Notes under the pieces: model-generated
Seen by the model: only the letters and a program-made list of their open reading frames with translations
What the model was told of the DNA's origin: nothing
Databases searched by the model: none
In this document: in pieces, positions 1-7,213 of the stretch
Layout: every line of letters begins with the position of its first letter
Numbering within the stretch: the first letter of the stretch is position 1
Program-made: the position numbers and the translations under genes
NCBI RefSeq assembly: GCF_009758255.1
Contig: NZ_WSEN01000002.1
Location: 122,605-186,604 of the forward strand
Reading direction: 5' to 3'
Length of the DNA: 64,000 bases
DNA from: Microbacterium sp. MAH-37
GTDB lineage: Bacteria; Actinomycetota; Actinomycetes; Actinomycetales; Microbacteriaceae

Positions 1-729
1 GCTGTCGTGGTCGACGGCGCAGGGCTTCCCAAGAGCATGCGGCAGGGCTGCGGGCACTCGGTCGCCTGGTACGCGCGGATGCTGGCGGAAGCCTTCCGGG
101 TGCGACTGGAAGATCGCACCGCGACCATGACGCACGCCCTGGCCGGAGCGATCGGCGAGGTCACCGACGCGCACCGCGGCACCTGCGACCTGGATGCCGG
201 GTCGCCGAGCGCCACGGTCGCGGCCTGGCGCATCATCGGCGATGACGTCGAGCACCTGGTGCTCTGCGACGCCTCGATCGTGCTGGTCGGGCGAGACGGC
301 GAGGCGACGGAGATCACCGACGACCGGATCAACGCCGCGGTGGACCGCCGTGCTGCCCAGCTTCTCGGCGCCGGCGAGCACGAGCGCGCCGAGATCGCCG
401 CTGCGCGATTCCGCGCGCTCGACGAGACGCGCAACGTCGCGGGCGGGTTCTGGTGCGCCCAGACCGATCCGGATGCCGCCCGGCACGCGCTCACCGGGCG
501 CACGCCGGCCGCAGGGCTCGCCGCGATCGTGGCATCGTCCGACGGCGGCACCCGGGGCTTCCAACTGGTCGGGGTTCACACCCTCGAGCGCTTCGCCGAA
601 CTGGCATCCGCCGGGCGCCTGGCCGAGATCGCCGGTGAGATCCGCGCGGCGGAGGACGCGAAGGACGAATGGATCTTCGCGAAGCCGCACGACGACATCG
701 CCATCGTCGCGCAGAGCTTCCCGGCCTGA
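1..729 (+). CDS. PP2C-like phosphatase-fold protein, 5' partial
   Basis: The frame is open from the first base, so the true start lies upstream; 242 codons are visible before the TGA. The visible part (VVDGAGLPKSMRQGCGHS near the left edge, LVLCDASIVLVGRDG in the middle, KPHDDIAIVAQSF at the end) resembles the protein phosphatase 2C-like fold. The terminal DD-I-A segment sits where PP2C enzymes carry a metal-binding aspartate. The first metal motif would lie outside the window, so activity cannot be judged. The next gene is convergent, with 12 bases between the two stop codons. The fold call is from pattern memory and is moderately secure. Confidence 0.55.
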   Translation, partial: AVVVDGAGLPKSMRQGCGHSVAWYARMLAEAFRVRLEDRTATMTHALAGAIGEVTDAHRGTCDLDAGSPSATVAAWRIIGDDVEHLVLCDASIVLVGRDGEATEITDDRINAAVDRRAAQLLGAGEHERAEIAAARFRALDETRNVAGGFWCAQTDPDAARHALTGRTPAAGLAAIVASSDGGTRGFQLVGVHTLERFAELASAGRLAEIAGEIRAAEDAKDEWIFAKPHDDIAIVAQSFPA

Positions 730-741
730 CTCGCCGTCGTC

Positions 742-1767
742 TCAGAGCCCCGCGCCGACGAGCGCCTCGCCGAGCGCCGTGCGCAGGTGCAGCATCCGGT
801 TCCCGTCGCGGGAGCTCGTGACCAGCCCCGCGTCGCGCAGCACGGTCAGGTGGTGCGACGCCGTCGAGACGGCGATCCCGGCCTCCGCGGCGACCTGTGA
901 CGTCGTGCGCGGGATGTGTGCCTGCAGCAGGATGCCGGCACGCACCGGCCCGACCAGGGCGCCGAGAGCCCGCTCGACATCGGCGGATTCCCGCGCCCAG
1001 CCGGCGGTGACGCCCCGCGCGGGGTAGAACAGCGTGGGCTGCGCGGGCGGCTCCGTCAGAACCATGCAGCCCCACGACGACATCACCGACGGCACCAGGA
1101 CGAGTCCGCTGCCGCGGCAGTCGACGTCCTCGCTGTGGCGGCGCAGCTGCACCCGCACCGCACCGTCGCTCCAGCGCACCGTGCGGTGCAGCCCTCCGGC
1201 CATGGCGGCGAGGCCGTCGGCCGCGACGATCCTGGCACGCACGGCGATGTCGGCGCGCAGCATCCGCTCCAGCTGCGGCCAGACCGGGGCGACCGCGGCA
1301 TCCCAGACCTGCTCCCAGGCGTCGGCGATCAGGGCGCGGGCGCGTTCGGGATCGGTCTGCATGCGGCGCAGCGCCCGCTGCCGCTCTCCGGACGACCGCT
1401 GCACCATCTTGCCGAGATCGACGAGGATGCCGGGCACCGGTGCCTCGCGGAGAGCGGCGAGCTCGTCGGAGGGCGTGAGATCCCAGCGGGCGTCGGTGGT
1501 GAGGAAATCCGGCATATAGCCGTCTGCGCCGATCACCTGCGCGAGCAGGCCGAACGCCTCACGCGGAACGGACTCGCGCACCTGCTTCAACCAGCCCCAT
1601 TGCAGCGGATAGTCCGCCGGCCGCAGCAGCACGCGCATCGCATGGGCGAACTCGTGCCCGGGCGAGACGCCGAACCGCACGGCCTGGATGTCGCCGGGGC
1701 TCAGCCGGAAGTCCACCCGATGGTCCGGGCTCTCGACGCCTTCGCGCGGGCGGGTGTTTCGATCCAC
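742..1767 (-). CDS. ArsR-type winged-helix regulator with DUF5937-like N-terminus
   Basis: 341 aa. The first ~240 residues are a conserved actinobacterial region of unknown function that opens FRLSPGDIQAVRFGVSP. The last ~80 form an ArsR-like winged helix: PRTTSQVAAEAGIAVSTASH is the recognition helix region, then HLTVLRDAGLVTSSRDGN runs into the wing. No cysteine metal-sensing box is visible, so the signal is unknown. The GTG start at 1767 is supported by TAGAGT (1774-1779 on the complement), which ends six bases before it and suggests a leaderless mRNA. The gene is divergent from the cupin operon at 1835, which is the obvious candidate target. Confidence 0.8.
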   Translation of the reverse strand: MDRNTRPREGVESPDHRVDFRLSPGDIQAVRFGVSPGHEFAHAMRVLLRPADYPLQWGWLKQVRESVPREAFGLLAQVIGADGYMPDFLTTDARWDLTPSDELAALREAPVPGILVDLGKMVQRSSGERQRALRRMQTDPERARALIADAWEQVWDAAVAPVWPQLERMLRADIAVRARIVAADGLAAMAGGLHRTVRWSDGAVRVQLRRHSEDVDCRGSGLVLVPSVMSSWGCMVLTEPPAQPTLFYPARGVTAGWARESADVERALGALVGPVRAGILLQAHIPRTTSQVAAEAGIAVSTASHHLTVLRDAGLVTSSRDGNRMLHLRTALGEALVGAGL

Positions 1768-1773
1768 ATCGAA

Positions 1774-1783
1774 ACTCTAGGGT
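1774..1783. promoter_or_regulatory. Overlapping divergent -10 elements
   Basis: On the minus strand TAGAGT (1774-1779) lies six bases from the GTG of the ArsR-type gene. On the plus strand TAGGGT (1778-1783) faces the cupin gene. The two hexamers overlap, so the promoters would exclude each other and be open to joint control by the ArsR-type protein. This is read from sequence pattern only. Confidence 0.45.
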
Positions 1784-1834
1784 CTCTTCTCCATGGGCGA
1801 AAGAGTGGGACCACCGCACGGAAAGGAGCACATC

Positions 1835-2215
1835 ATGGTCGAGACACTCGCCGTTCCCACGCTCGTCGCGCCGGATGAGATCCGGCTGGGCAGCGGGCGC
1901 AGCCGCCGGTTCCAGGGCAGCGACCACGGGGCAGGCATCTCGTACTTCTACATCGACAACCAGCCGGGCCAGGGGGCGTCGCTGCACTGGCATCCGTACC
2001 CCGAGACCTGGGTCGTGCTCGAGGGCGACGTCACCTTCGTCGTCGGCGACGAGCAGATCCTCGCCACCGCCGGCGACACGGTCACCGGCCCGGCGTACGT
2101 GCCGCACAAGTTCACCAACACCGGCACGGGCACGATGCGCCTCATGGGCATCCACGCCTCTGCCATCATCATCCAGACAGACCTCGATCCTTCGTCAAGC
2201 TCAGGAACCGAATAG
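1835..2215 (+). CDS. Small cupin-domain protein
   Basis: 126 aa, one cupin barrel. Motif 1 is GASLHWHPYPETWVVLEG, giving the H-H-E ligand set; motif 2 is GPAYVPHKFTNTG, giving the last histidine. Metal binding is therefore likely; the substrate is unknown. The ATG at 1835 is chosen because GGAAAGGAG lies just upstream. An in-frame ATG at 1793 would add 14 residues and is the alternative. The last residues (SSSSGTE) are encoded by half of a dispersed palindromic repeat (about 2189-2210) and are probably not part of the fold. The DUF4287 gene follows after seven bases, forming an operon. Confidence 0.8.
   Translation: MVETLAVPTLVAPDEIRLGSGRSRRFQGSDHGAGISYFYIDNQPGQGASLHWHPYPETWVVLEGDVTFVVGDEQILATAGDTVTGPAYVPHKFTNTGTGTMRLMGIHASAIIIQTDLDPSSSSGTE
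2189..2210. repeat. Half copy of repeat family H1 at the cupin 3' end
   Basis: CTTCGTCAAGCTCAGGAACC (within 2189-2210) is the complement-type half of the GGTTCCTGAGC element seen at 12335, and it shares the CTTCGTC and GCTCAGGA cores with the menD copies. It supplies the last codons of the cupin gene. Confidence 0.5.
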
Positions 2216-2222
2216 GAGTCAG

Positions 2223-2516
2223 ATGTCCTTCCAGGCATACCTCGACAACATCGAGACCAAGACCGGTCTCACTCCGCGTCAGTTCATCGAGCTGGCGACC
2301 GACAAGGGCTTCGGCCCCGACACCAAGGCGACCCCGATCCTGGAGTGGCTGAAGGCCGACTACGACCTGTCCCGCGGCTACGGGATGGCGCTCGTGCACG
2401 TCATCACCAAGGGCCCGCAGATCAGCGCGAAGCACGTCGGCACCGACGGCGCGCATGCGGATGCCTCCGACACCCTGTGGCTGGACGGCAAGGCCAGCAA
2501 CCCCGCGAACGCCTGA
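2223..2516 (+). CDS. DUF4287 family protein
   Basis: 97 aa, starting MSFQAYLDNIETKTGLTPRQ, the typical opening of DUF4287 proteins. These are small soluble proteins of unknown biochemical role, often encoded beside stress or resistance-like genes. The ATG overlaps the region after the cupin stop and is preceded by AGGAG at 2214-2218. No cysteine or membrane segment is present. It is the middle gene of the cupin / DUF4287 / reductase operon, and the following gene starts 10 bases after its stop. Confidence 0.8.
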   Translation: MSFQAYLDNIETKTGLTPRQFIELATDKGFGPDTKATPILEWLKADYDLSRGYGMALVHVITKGPQISAKHVGTDGAHADASDTLWLDGKASNPANA

Positions 2517-2526
2517 GAGGAACACG

Positions 2527-3171
2527 ATGAGCGTACGAGTCGATCTGAACATCTCGCTGGACGGCTACGCCACCACCACCGACCAGACGCCGGAGAACCC
2601 CTTCGGCGACGACTGGGGCCGCCTGGTGGCCGCCTACACCGCCACCCGCACCATGCAGCAGCGTGTGTTCGGCGACACGTCGGGCAGGGGCACGACCGGC
2701 GTCGACGAGAAGTACGCCGCCGCCTATTTCGAGGGCATCGGCGCCGAGATCATGGGAGCGGGCATGTTCGGCCTGCACCATCACGGCGACGACCCGGACT
2801 GGCGCGGATGGTGGGGCGAGGAGCCGCCGTTCCAGGTGCCGGTCTTCGTGCTCACCCACACGCCCCGCCCGTCGATCGCCTTCGACAACGGCACGGTGTT
2901 CCACTTCCTCGAGGCGACGCCGGAGGACGCCCTGCGGCGGGCGACCGAGGCGGCCGGAGGCCGGGATGTGCGGATCGGCGGCGGCGTCGACGTCGTGCGC
3001 CGGTTCCTCGCCACGGGCCTCGTGGACCGGCTGCACGTGGGAATCGCACCGATCCTGCTCGGCCGCGGCGACAGCCTCTGGCAGGATCTGCGCGGCCTCG
3101 AAGAGGGTTGCGACGTGACCAGCGAGGTCGCCGAGAGCGGCACGATCCACGTCACGTTCCGCAGGCGCTGA
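2527..3171 (+). CDS. Dihydrofolate reductase family protein (RibD C-terminal type)
   Basis: 214 aa with the RibD_C / DHFR-like fold: VRVDLNISLDGYATT at the N-terminus, DVRIGGGVDVVRRFLATGLV in the NADPH-binding region, and LHVGIAPILLGRGDSLW near the end. Members are NAD(P)H-dependent reductases of mostly unknown substrate; this is not a true folA. The start has GAGAGGAACACG upstream. It is the last gene of the operon, followed five bases after the stop by a perfect palindromic terminator. Confidence 0.85.
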   Translation: MSVRVDLNISLDGYATTTDQTPENPFGDDWGRLVAAYTATRTMQQRVFGDTSGRGTTGVDEKYAAAYFEGIGAEIMGAGMFGLHHHGDDPDWRGWWGEEPPFQVPVFVLTHTPRPSIAFDNGTVFHFLEATPEDALRRATEAAGGRDVRIGGGVDVVRRFLATGLVDRLHVGIAPILLGRGDSLWQDLRGLEEGCDVTSEVAESGTIHVTFRRR

Positions 3172-3175
3172 ACGT

Positions 3176-3211
3176 GAAGAGAGCGGATGCCGGCCGGCAT
3201 CCGCTCTCTTC
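3176..3211. terminator. Perfect 36-bp palindrome, bidirectional terminator
   Basis: The left half GAAGAGAGCGGATGCCGG is followed directly by its exact reverse complement, giving an 18-bp inverted repeat. It lies between convergent genes (stop at 3171, minus-strand stop at 3217), so it can end transcription from both sides. Confidence 0.8.
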
Positions 3212-3216
3212 GTCGT

Positions 3217-3492
3217 TCAGGCCTCGGGCGTCTCGCCGTCCTCGACGTCCTCGTCGGTCGGCTTGCCGGGCCTGCGCGCCGCGCGGCGCTCGTAGATGTC
3301 GCGCGAGGTCGCCGAGAGCGGGGTGCGCAGGAACAGCAGCGAGATGCTCATGCCGATGAGAGCGGCGAACAGCGCCGCGAGCCACCAGAACTCGCGGAAG
3401 ATCGGGAAGAAGAAGTACAGGATCGCCAGCGGCACCAGGAACGCCAGCAGACGCAGCACGGTGTACACGAGGAGGGGTGGCAACTTCTTCAC
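3217..3492 (-). CDS. DUF4229 family membrane protein
   Basis: 91 aa. Two hydrophobic segments (about residues 8-28 and 34-54) precede an acidic C-terminal tail ending DEDVEDGETPEA. This matches DUF4229, a small actinobacterial membrane protein repeatedly found next to menaquinone genes; its role is unknown. The GTG start at 3492 has TAAGCT (3499-3504, complement) six bases upstream, fitting a leaderless transcript. It is divergent from the PLDc_N gene. Confidence 0.8.
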   Translation of the reverse strand: MKKLPPLLVYTVLRLLAFLVPLAILYFFFPIFREFWWLAALFAALIGMSISLLFLRTPLSATSRDIYERRAARRPGKPTDEDVEDGETPEA

Positions 3493-3558
3493 CCGAACAG
3501 CTTAGGCGGGGCGCTTAGGACTGGGCTGGGCGCGGGAATCCGCGCCTACACTGGAGAC

Positions 3559-3897
3559 ATGGCGAGGTTCCTCATCATCGGCGGCTTCCTGGCCGTCGTG
3601 TTCTGGGTGTTCAGCATCGTCGACTGCAGCGTGCAGCCGGCGACGCGGCACCGTGGTGTGTCGAAGGGCGCCTGGGTCGCGATCGTCGTCTTCATCCCGG
3701 TGATCGGCGGCATCCTCTGGTTCGCCATCGGCCGGCGGCGCAAGGACGACTCCGACACACGTCCCTACGCGCCCGACGACGACGCCGAGTTCCTGCGCGG
3801 GATCACCCGCAAGGAACAGGACGCCCGCATCCGCGAGCTCGAGGAGGAGCTCGCCAGACTGGACGAGGACGGCGACCACCCGGATCCGCGGTCGTGA
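3559..3897 (+). CDS. PLDc_N domain membrane protein
   Basis: 112 aa. Two membrane segments (about 3-22 and 40-58) flank the short loop VDCSVQPATRHRGVSKGAW. This is the phospholipase D nuclease N-terminal domain, here without any nuclease domain. The C-terminal half is charged and probably helical (KEQDARIRELEEELARLDED). The ATG at 3559 is preceded by TACACT (3547-3552) and GGAG. Its stop overlaps the GTG of menD (GTGA), so the two are translationally coupled, the usual arrangement around actinobacterial menD. Confidence 0.8.
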   Translation: MARFLIIGGFLAVVFWVFSIVDCSVQPATRHRGVSKGAWVAIVVFIPVIGGILWFAIGRRRKDDSDTRPYAPDDDAEFLRGITRKEQDARIRELEEELARLDEDGDHPDPRS

Positions 3898-5684
3898 CGA
3901 CGGGGACCTCCTCGCCGGCGAGCGAGGCCGCAGCCGACCTGCTCGCCGACCTCATCGCGCACGGTGTGCGCGACCTCGTGCTCTCGCCCGGATCCCGCTC
4001 GCAGGCACTCGCACTCGCGGCGACGGCCCTCGATCGCGCCGGACTGCTCCGCGTGCACGTGCGCATCGATGAGCGGGTGGCCGGCTTCACCGCGCTCGGC
4101 ATCGCTCGGGAGACCCGCGTGCCCGTCGCCGTCGTCTGCACCTCGGGCACCGCGGCGGGCAACCTGCTCCCGGCGGCGATGGAGGCCTTCCACTCCGGCG
4201 TGCCGCTGCTGTTGATGACCGCCGACCGTCCGCCTGAGCTGCGCGGCGTCGGCGCGAACCAGGCCACCGTGCAGCCCGGGATCTTCGGCCCGTTCGTGCG
4301 CTGGGCGGTGGATGCCCCGGTGCCGGGTCCACTTCCGGGTCCTGAGCGCCCTTCGTCTCGTCGCTTCGCTCCTCGCTCAGGATCCGCGGAGCGAGACGAA
4401 GGACGCCCTTCGTCTCGTCGCTCCGCTCCTCGCTCAGGATCCGCGGTGCAGGCAACCGCCTGGTCCGGCCTCGGCACCCTGGCCGTCGACGCGGCCCTGG
4501 GAATCACAGGCGAGGGCGTCCCCGGCGTCGCCGGCCCCGTGCACCTGAACCTCCCCTCCCGCGAGCCGCTCTCCGCCTCGAACGACGTGACCGCCGATCC
4601 CGGACCCGCGCCGCGACTTCCGGCATCCGATCCTCTGCTGCTCGCCCACGGCCCGCGCACTGTCGTGTTCGCCGGGGCGGATGCCGGTGCCGATGCGGAG
4701 GAGATCGCCCACACCGGGGGCTGGCCGTTGATCGCCGAGATCGTCAGCGGGGCCCGGTTCGGCCGCCGACTGGTGCACGACTACCGCGGACTGCTCCGCG
4801 ACGACAGCCTCGGCGGCCGCATCGAGCGGGCCGTCGTGCTCGGGCATCCGACCCTCAGCCGCGAGGTGACGGCGCTGCTCTCCCGCGGCGACGTCGACGT
4901 GATCGCCGTGCGCGGCGGGGGCGAGGAGCTCGACCTGAACGGTCGCACCACTGCCGCATCCGCCGTGACCGTCGAGCAGGGCGAGATCGATCGTCAGTGG
5001 CTGGGCGCGTGGATGACGGCCTCGCAGGCCGTCGCGATCGACCTCTCCGAGGCTGCACCCGACCAGGGCGGACTGAGCTCGAAGGATCCGCTCGTGCGCG
5101 CCGAGGCGGTGCGGGCCGAGCTCGACGCCGTGCGCAGACCCGTGGACCGTGCGCTGCTCGCAGACGCCGTCTGGCGCGCGACCTGGCCTCACGACCGGCT
5201 GGTCTTCGGTTCGTCGCGGCTGGTGCGCGTGGCCGATCAGGTGCTCAGCGGTAAGAAGGTGCCTGTCCACGCGAACCGCGGGCTGGCCGGCATCGACGGC
5301 ACGATCGCGACCGCCATCGGCATCGCCCTCGCCAGCCAAGGCGACGGCGCTCCCGGCGTCACGCGCGTGCTGCTCGGCGACCTCGCCGCGCTGCACGACG
5401 TCGGCGCGCTGCTGCTGCCCGCGGGCGAGACGGCACCCCGCATCCAGGTGGTGATCGGTAACGACGGCGGCGGCACGATCTTCGACGGCCTCGAGGTCGC
5501 GGTATCCGCTCCGCAGGACGACCTTGACCGCGCGTTCTACACACCGCACTCCGCACGGTTCGCCGACCTCGCGGCGGCGTACGGCTGGGAGTACCAGCGG
5601 GTGTCCACCCGCTCGGCGCTGGATCAGGTGCTCACCTCGGCGGTGACCGGGCCACAGCTCATCGAGGTACCGCTCGAGCGCTAG
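3894..5684 (+). CDS. menD: 2-succinyl-5-enolpyruvyl-6-hydroxy-3-cyclohexene-1-carboxylate synthase
   Basis: 596 aa. The thiamine-diphosphate enzyme MenD joins isochorismate and 2-oxoglutarate in menaquinone synthesis. Visible signatures are LVLSPGSRSQALALA and the N-terminal PYR domain, CTSGTAAGNLLPAAMEA, a central domain, then RVLLGDLAALHDVGALLL and VVIGNDGGGTIFDGLE for cofactor and magnesium binding. The GTG start overlaps the stop of the upstream gene. Residues ~150-184 are an Arg/Ser-rich insert encoded by a tandemly duplicated dispersed repeat (RPSSRR-APRSGSA twice, 19-residue period). It lies in a variable loop before GPVHLNLPSREPL. Everything around the insert looks intact, so the protein is probably active. 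Confidence 0.93.
   Translation: MTTGTSSPASEAAADLLADLIAHGVRDLVLSPGSRSQALALAATALDRAGLLRVHVRIDERVAGFTALGIARETRVPVAVVCTSGTAAGNLLPAAMEAFHSGVPLLLMTADRPPELRGVGANQATVQPGIFGPFVRWAVDAPVPGPLPGPERPSSRRFAPRSGSAERDEGRPSSRRSAPRSGSAVQATAWSGLGTLAVDAALGITGEGVPGVAGPVHLNLPSREPLSASNDVTADPGPAPRLPASDPLLLAHGPRTVVFAGADAGADAEEIAHTGGWPLIAEIVSGARFGRRLVHDYRGLLRDDSLGGRIERAVVLGHPTLSREVTALLSRGDVDVIAVRGGGEELDLNGRTTAASAVTVEQGEIDRQWLGAWMTASQAVAIDLSEAAPDQGGLSSKDPLVRAEAVRAELDAVRRPVDRALLADAVWRATWPHDRLVFGSSRLVRVADQVLSGKKVPVHANRGLAGIDGTIATAIGIALASQGDGAPGVTRVLLGDLAALHDVGALLLPAGETAPRIQVVIGNDGGGTIFDGLEVAVSAPQDDLDRAFYTPHSARFADLAAAYGWEYQRVSTRSALDQVLTSAVTGPQLIEVPLER
4341..4446. repeat. Repeat family H1, two tandem units inside menD
   Basis: Two 43-base units (4347-4389 and 4404-4446) differ at one base and are 57 bases apart, exactly 19 codons. 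Each begins CGCCCTTCGTCTCGTCGC and ends CGCTCAGGATCCGCGG. The first unit has 11-base arms CCTTCGTCTCG and CGAGACGAAGG, and TCCTGAGCG at 4340 mirrors CGCTCAGGA. A related element lies at 12335-12408. The insertion keeps the menD frame. Confidence 0.8.
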
Positions 5685-5694
5685 GCTCGACCGG

Positions 5695-6162
5695 ATGGAT
5701 CAGGACAACGCGCGTTTCACCGCCTGGAGTGACGAGCTCCGTCGTGTGCACGGGCGGCTGCGCGAGGCGCTGCGGGTGACCCGCGAGGCGCTCGCCGCAG
5801 GCGAGCAGGCGGCGCCGGCCACCCGCGACCTGCTGCTCTACTGCCGAGGATTCTGCAGCGCCCTCGACTCGCACCACCGCGGCGAGGATCGGTCGCTGTT
5901 CCCCGCGATCGAGCGGGAGCACCCCGGCCTGGCGCCCGTGCTGCGCAAGCTCGAGCAGGACCACTCGATGATGGCCCACCTGATCGGCGGCCTGCAGACC
6001 GCCGTCGACTCGGATGCCGCCCCCGCAGACCTCTCCCGTCACCTGGACGGTCTCGGCGCGATCATGGAGAGCCACTTCCGCTTCGAGGAGCGCCGGCTGC
6101 TGACCGTGCTGGACACCCTCGCCACGGATGCCGCCCCGCGCGACGCGCTCGGCACGCTCTGA
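5695..6162 (+). CDS. Hemerythrin (HHE) domain protein
   Basis: 155 aa, a four-helix bundle of the hemerythrin/HHE type. Likely di-iron ligands are H19, H60 or H61 with E64 in DSHHRGEDRSLFP, H89 in EQDHSMM, and H and E in ESHFRFEERRL. Such proteins bind a non-haem di-iron centre and sense or carry oxygen or nitric oxide; the partner here is unknown. The ATG at 5695 follows TAGGCT (5682-5687) by seven bases, and that hexamer starts inside the end of menD. Two H2 hairpin repeats follow the stop. Confidence 0.85.
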   Translation: MDQDNARFTAWSDELRRVHGRLREALRVTREALAAGEQAAPATRDLLLYCRGFCSALDSHHRGEDRSLFPAIEREHPGLAPVLRKLEQDHSMMAHLIGGLQTAVDSDAAPADLSRHLDGLGAIMESHFRFEERRLLTVLDTLATDAAPRDALGTL

Positions 6163-6177
6163 CCGGCCTTTCCCTCG

Positions 6178-6239
6178 GCTCCGGTCTCAACGGTTGTGGG
6201 TGCGGGCCGCCGGCCACCCGCAACGAGCGAGACCGGAGC
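6178..6239. repeat. Palindromic repeat family H2, copy 1
   Basis: Starts GCTCCGGTCTCAACGGTTG and ends with the partly complementary CGAGCGAGACCGGAGC. Arms are about 25 bases with several mismatches. It belongs to the same family as 6263-6323 and the perfect copy at 51021-51082. Confidence 0.75.
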
Positions 6240-6262
6240 CCTGAGGAGCTTGTCTTCCCCAG

Positions 6263-6323
6263 TTCCGGTCTCAACGGTTGTGGGTGCGGGCCACCGCACA
6301 CCCGCAAGGAGTGAGACCGGAGC
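6263..6323. repeat. Palindromic repeat family H2, copy 2
   Basis: Left arm TTCCGGTCTCAACGGTTGTG, right arm ending GGAGTGAGACCGGAGC. It is in the same orientation as copy 1, 85 bases further on. Both fill the space between the hemerythrin and PPK2 genes and may act as terminators for the upstream gene. Confidence 0.75.
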
Positions 6324-6358
6324 AAGGAAAGGGCCGACGCGTACGGCAGGATGTCACC

Positions 6359-7213
6359 ATGTCGAAGCACCTGTGGCACGAGCATCCGTCCGACCTCCTG
6401 CGTGTGCGCGAGGGGTTCCGCCTCGCGGATGTCGATGCGGACTCGACGCCGGGGTTCTCGCACGGGAAGTCGCATGGCGAGAAGGATCTCGCGACGCGTC
6501 GGGAGCTGCTCGGCGACCTGCAGGAGCGGCTCTATGCGGCCAGCCGCGTCGGCGAGGACACGGATGCCGTGCTGCTGGTCCTCCAGGCGATGGATTCCGC
6601 GGGCAAGGGTGGCATCGTGCGGCATGTCGTCGGCGGCGTCGACCCGCAGGGCGTGGAACTCGCCGCGTTCAAGGCCCCGACCGACGAGGAGCGCGCGCAC
6701 GACTTCCTCTGGCGGGTCGAGAAGCGGCTGCCGCAGCGTGGATTCATCGGGGTCTTCGATCGCTCGCACTACGAGGACGTGCTGATCGGCCGGGTGCGTT
6801 CACTGGCGTCCGCGGAAGAGATCGAGCGCCGGTACGGCGCGATCCGCGAGTTCGAGCAGCAGGTCGCGGCCTCCGGCATCCGTCTCGTGAAGGTGATGCT
6901 GCACATCTCGCGTGACGAGCAGAAGTCGCGGCTCATGGAGCGGCTCGACCGCCCCGACAAGCACTGGAAGTACAACCCGGGCGACGTCGACGAGCGGATG
7001 CTGTGGGACGACTACATGGAGGCGTATCAGACCGTCTTCGACCGCACCTCCACGGCGGATGCCCCGTGGCACGTCGTCCCTGCGAACCACAAGTGGTACG
7101 CGCGGCTGGCCGTGCAGGAACTCCTGATCGCCGCGCTCGAGGGCATCGATCCGCAGTGGCCGAAGGCCGACTTCGACGTGGACGCCGAGAAGAAGCGCCT
7201 CGCCGCGAGCTGA
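6359..7213 (+). CDS. Polyphosphate kinase 2 family phosphotransferase
   Basis: 284 aa. PPK2 enzymes move phosphate between polyphosphate and nucleotides. The Walker A region is LQAMDSAGKGGIVRHV, the Walker B / lid region contains FDRSHYEDVLIGRV, and HWKYNPGDVDERMLWDDY is the conserved downstream motif of the PPK2_rel_1 subgroup. One catalytic domain is present, as in class I/III enzymes. The ATG at 6359 is preceded by CAGGAT with a six-base gap, a near match to the leaderless pattern seen elsewhere. The stop (7211-7213) directly abuts the stop of convergent menF with no intergenic base. Confidence 0.9.
   Translation: MSKHLWHEHPSDLLRVREGFRLADVDADSTPGFSHGKSHGEKDLATRRELLGDLQERLYAASRVGEDTDAVLLVLQAMDSAGKGGIVRHVVGGVDPQGVELAAFKAPTDEERAHDFLWRVEKRLPQRGFIGVFDRSHYEDVLIGRVRSLASAEEIERRYGAIREFEQQVAASGIRLVKVMLHISRDEQKSRLMERLDRPDKHWKYNPGDVDERMLWDDYMEAYQTVFDRTSTADAPWHVVPANHKWYARLAVQELLIAALEGIDPQWPKADFDVDAEKKRLAAS

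Noticed and set aside
6178..6323. CRISPR array or plain terminators
   Set aside because: Only two units with long internal symmetry and no uniform spacers; the related copy at 51 kb shows a dispersed palindrome family instead.
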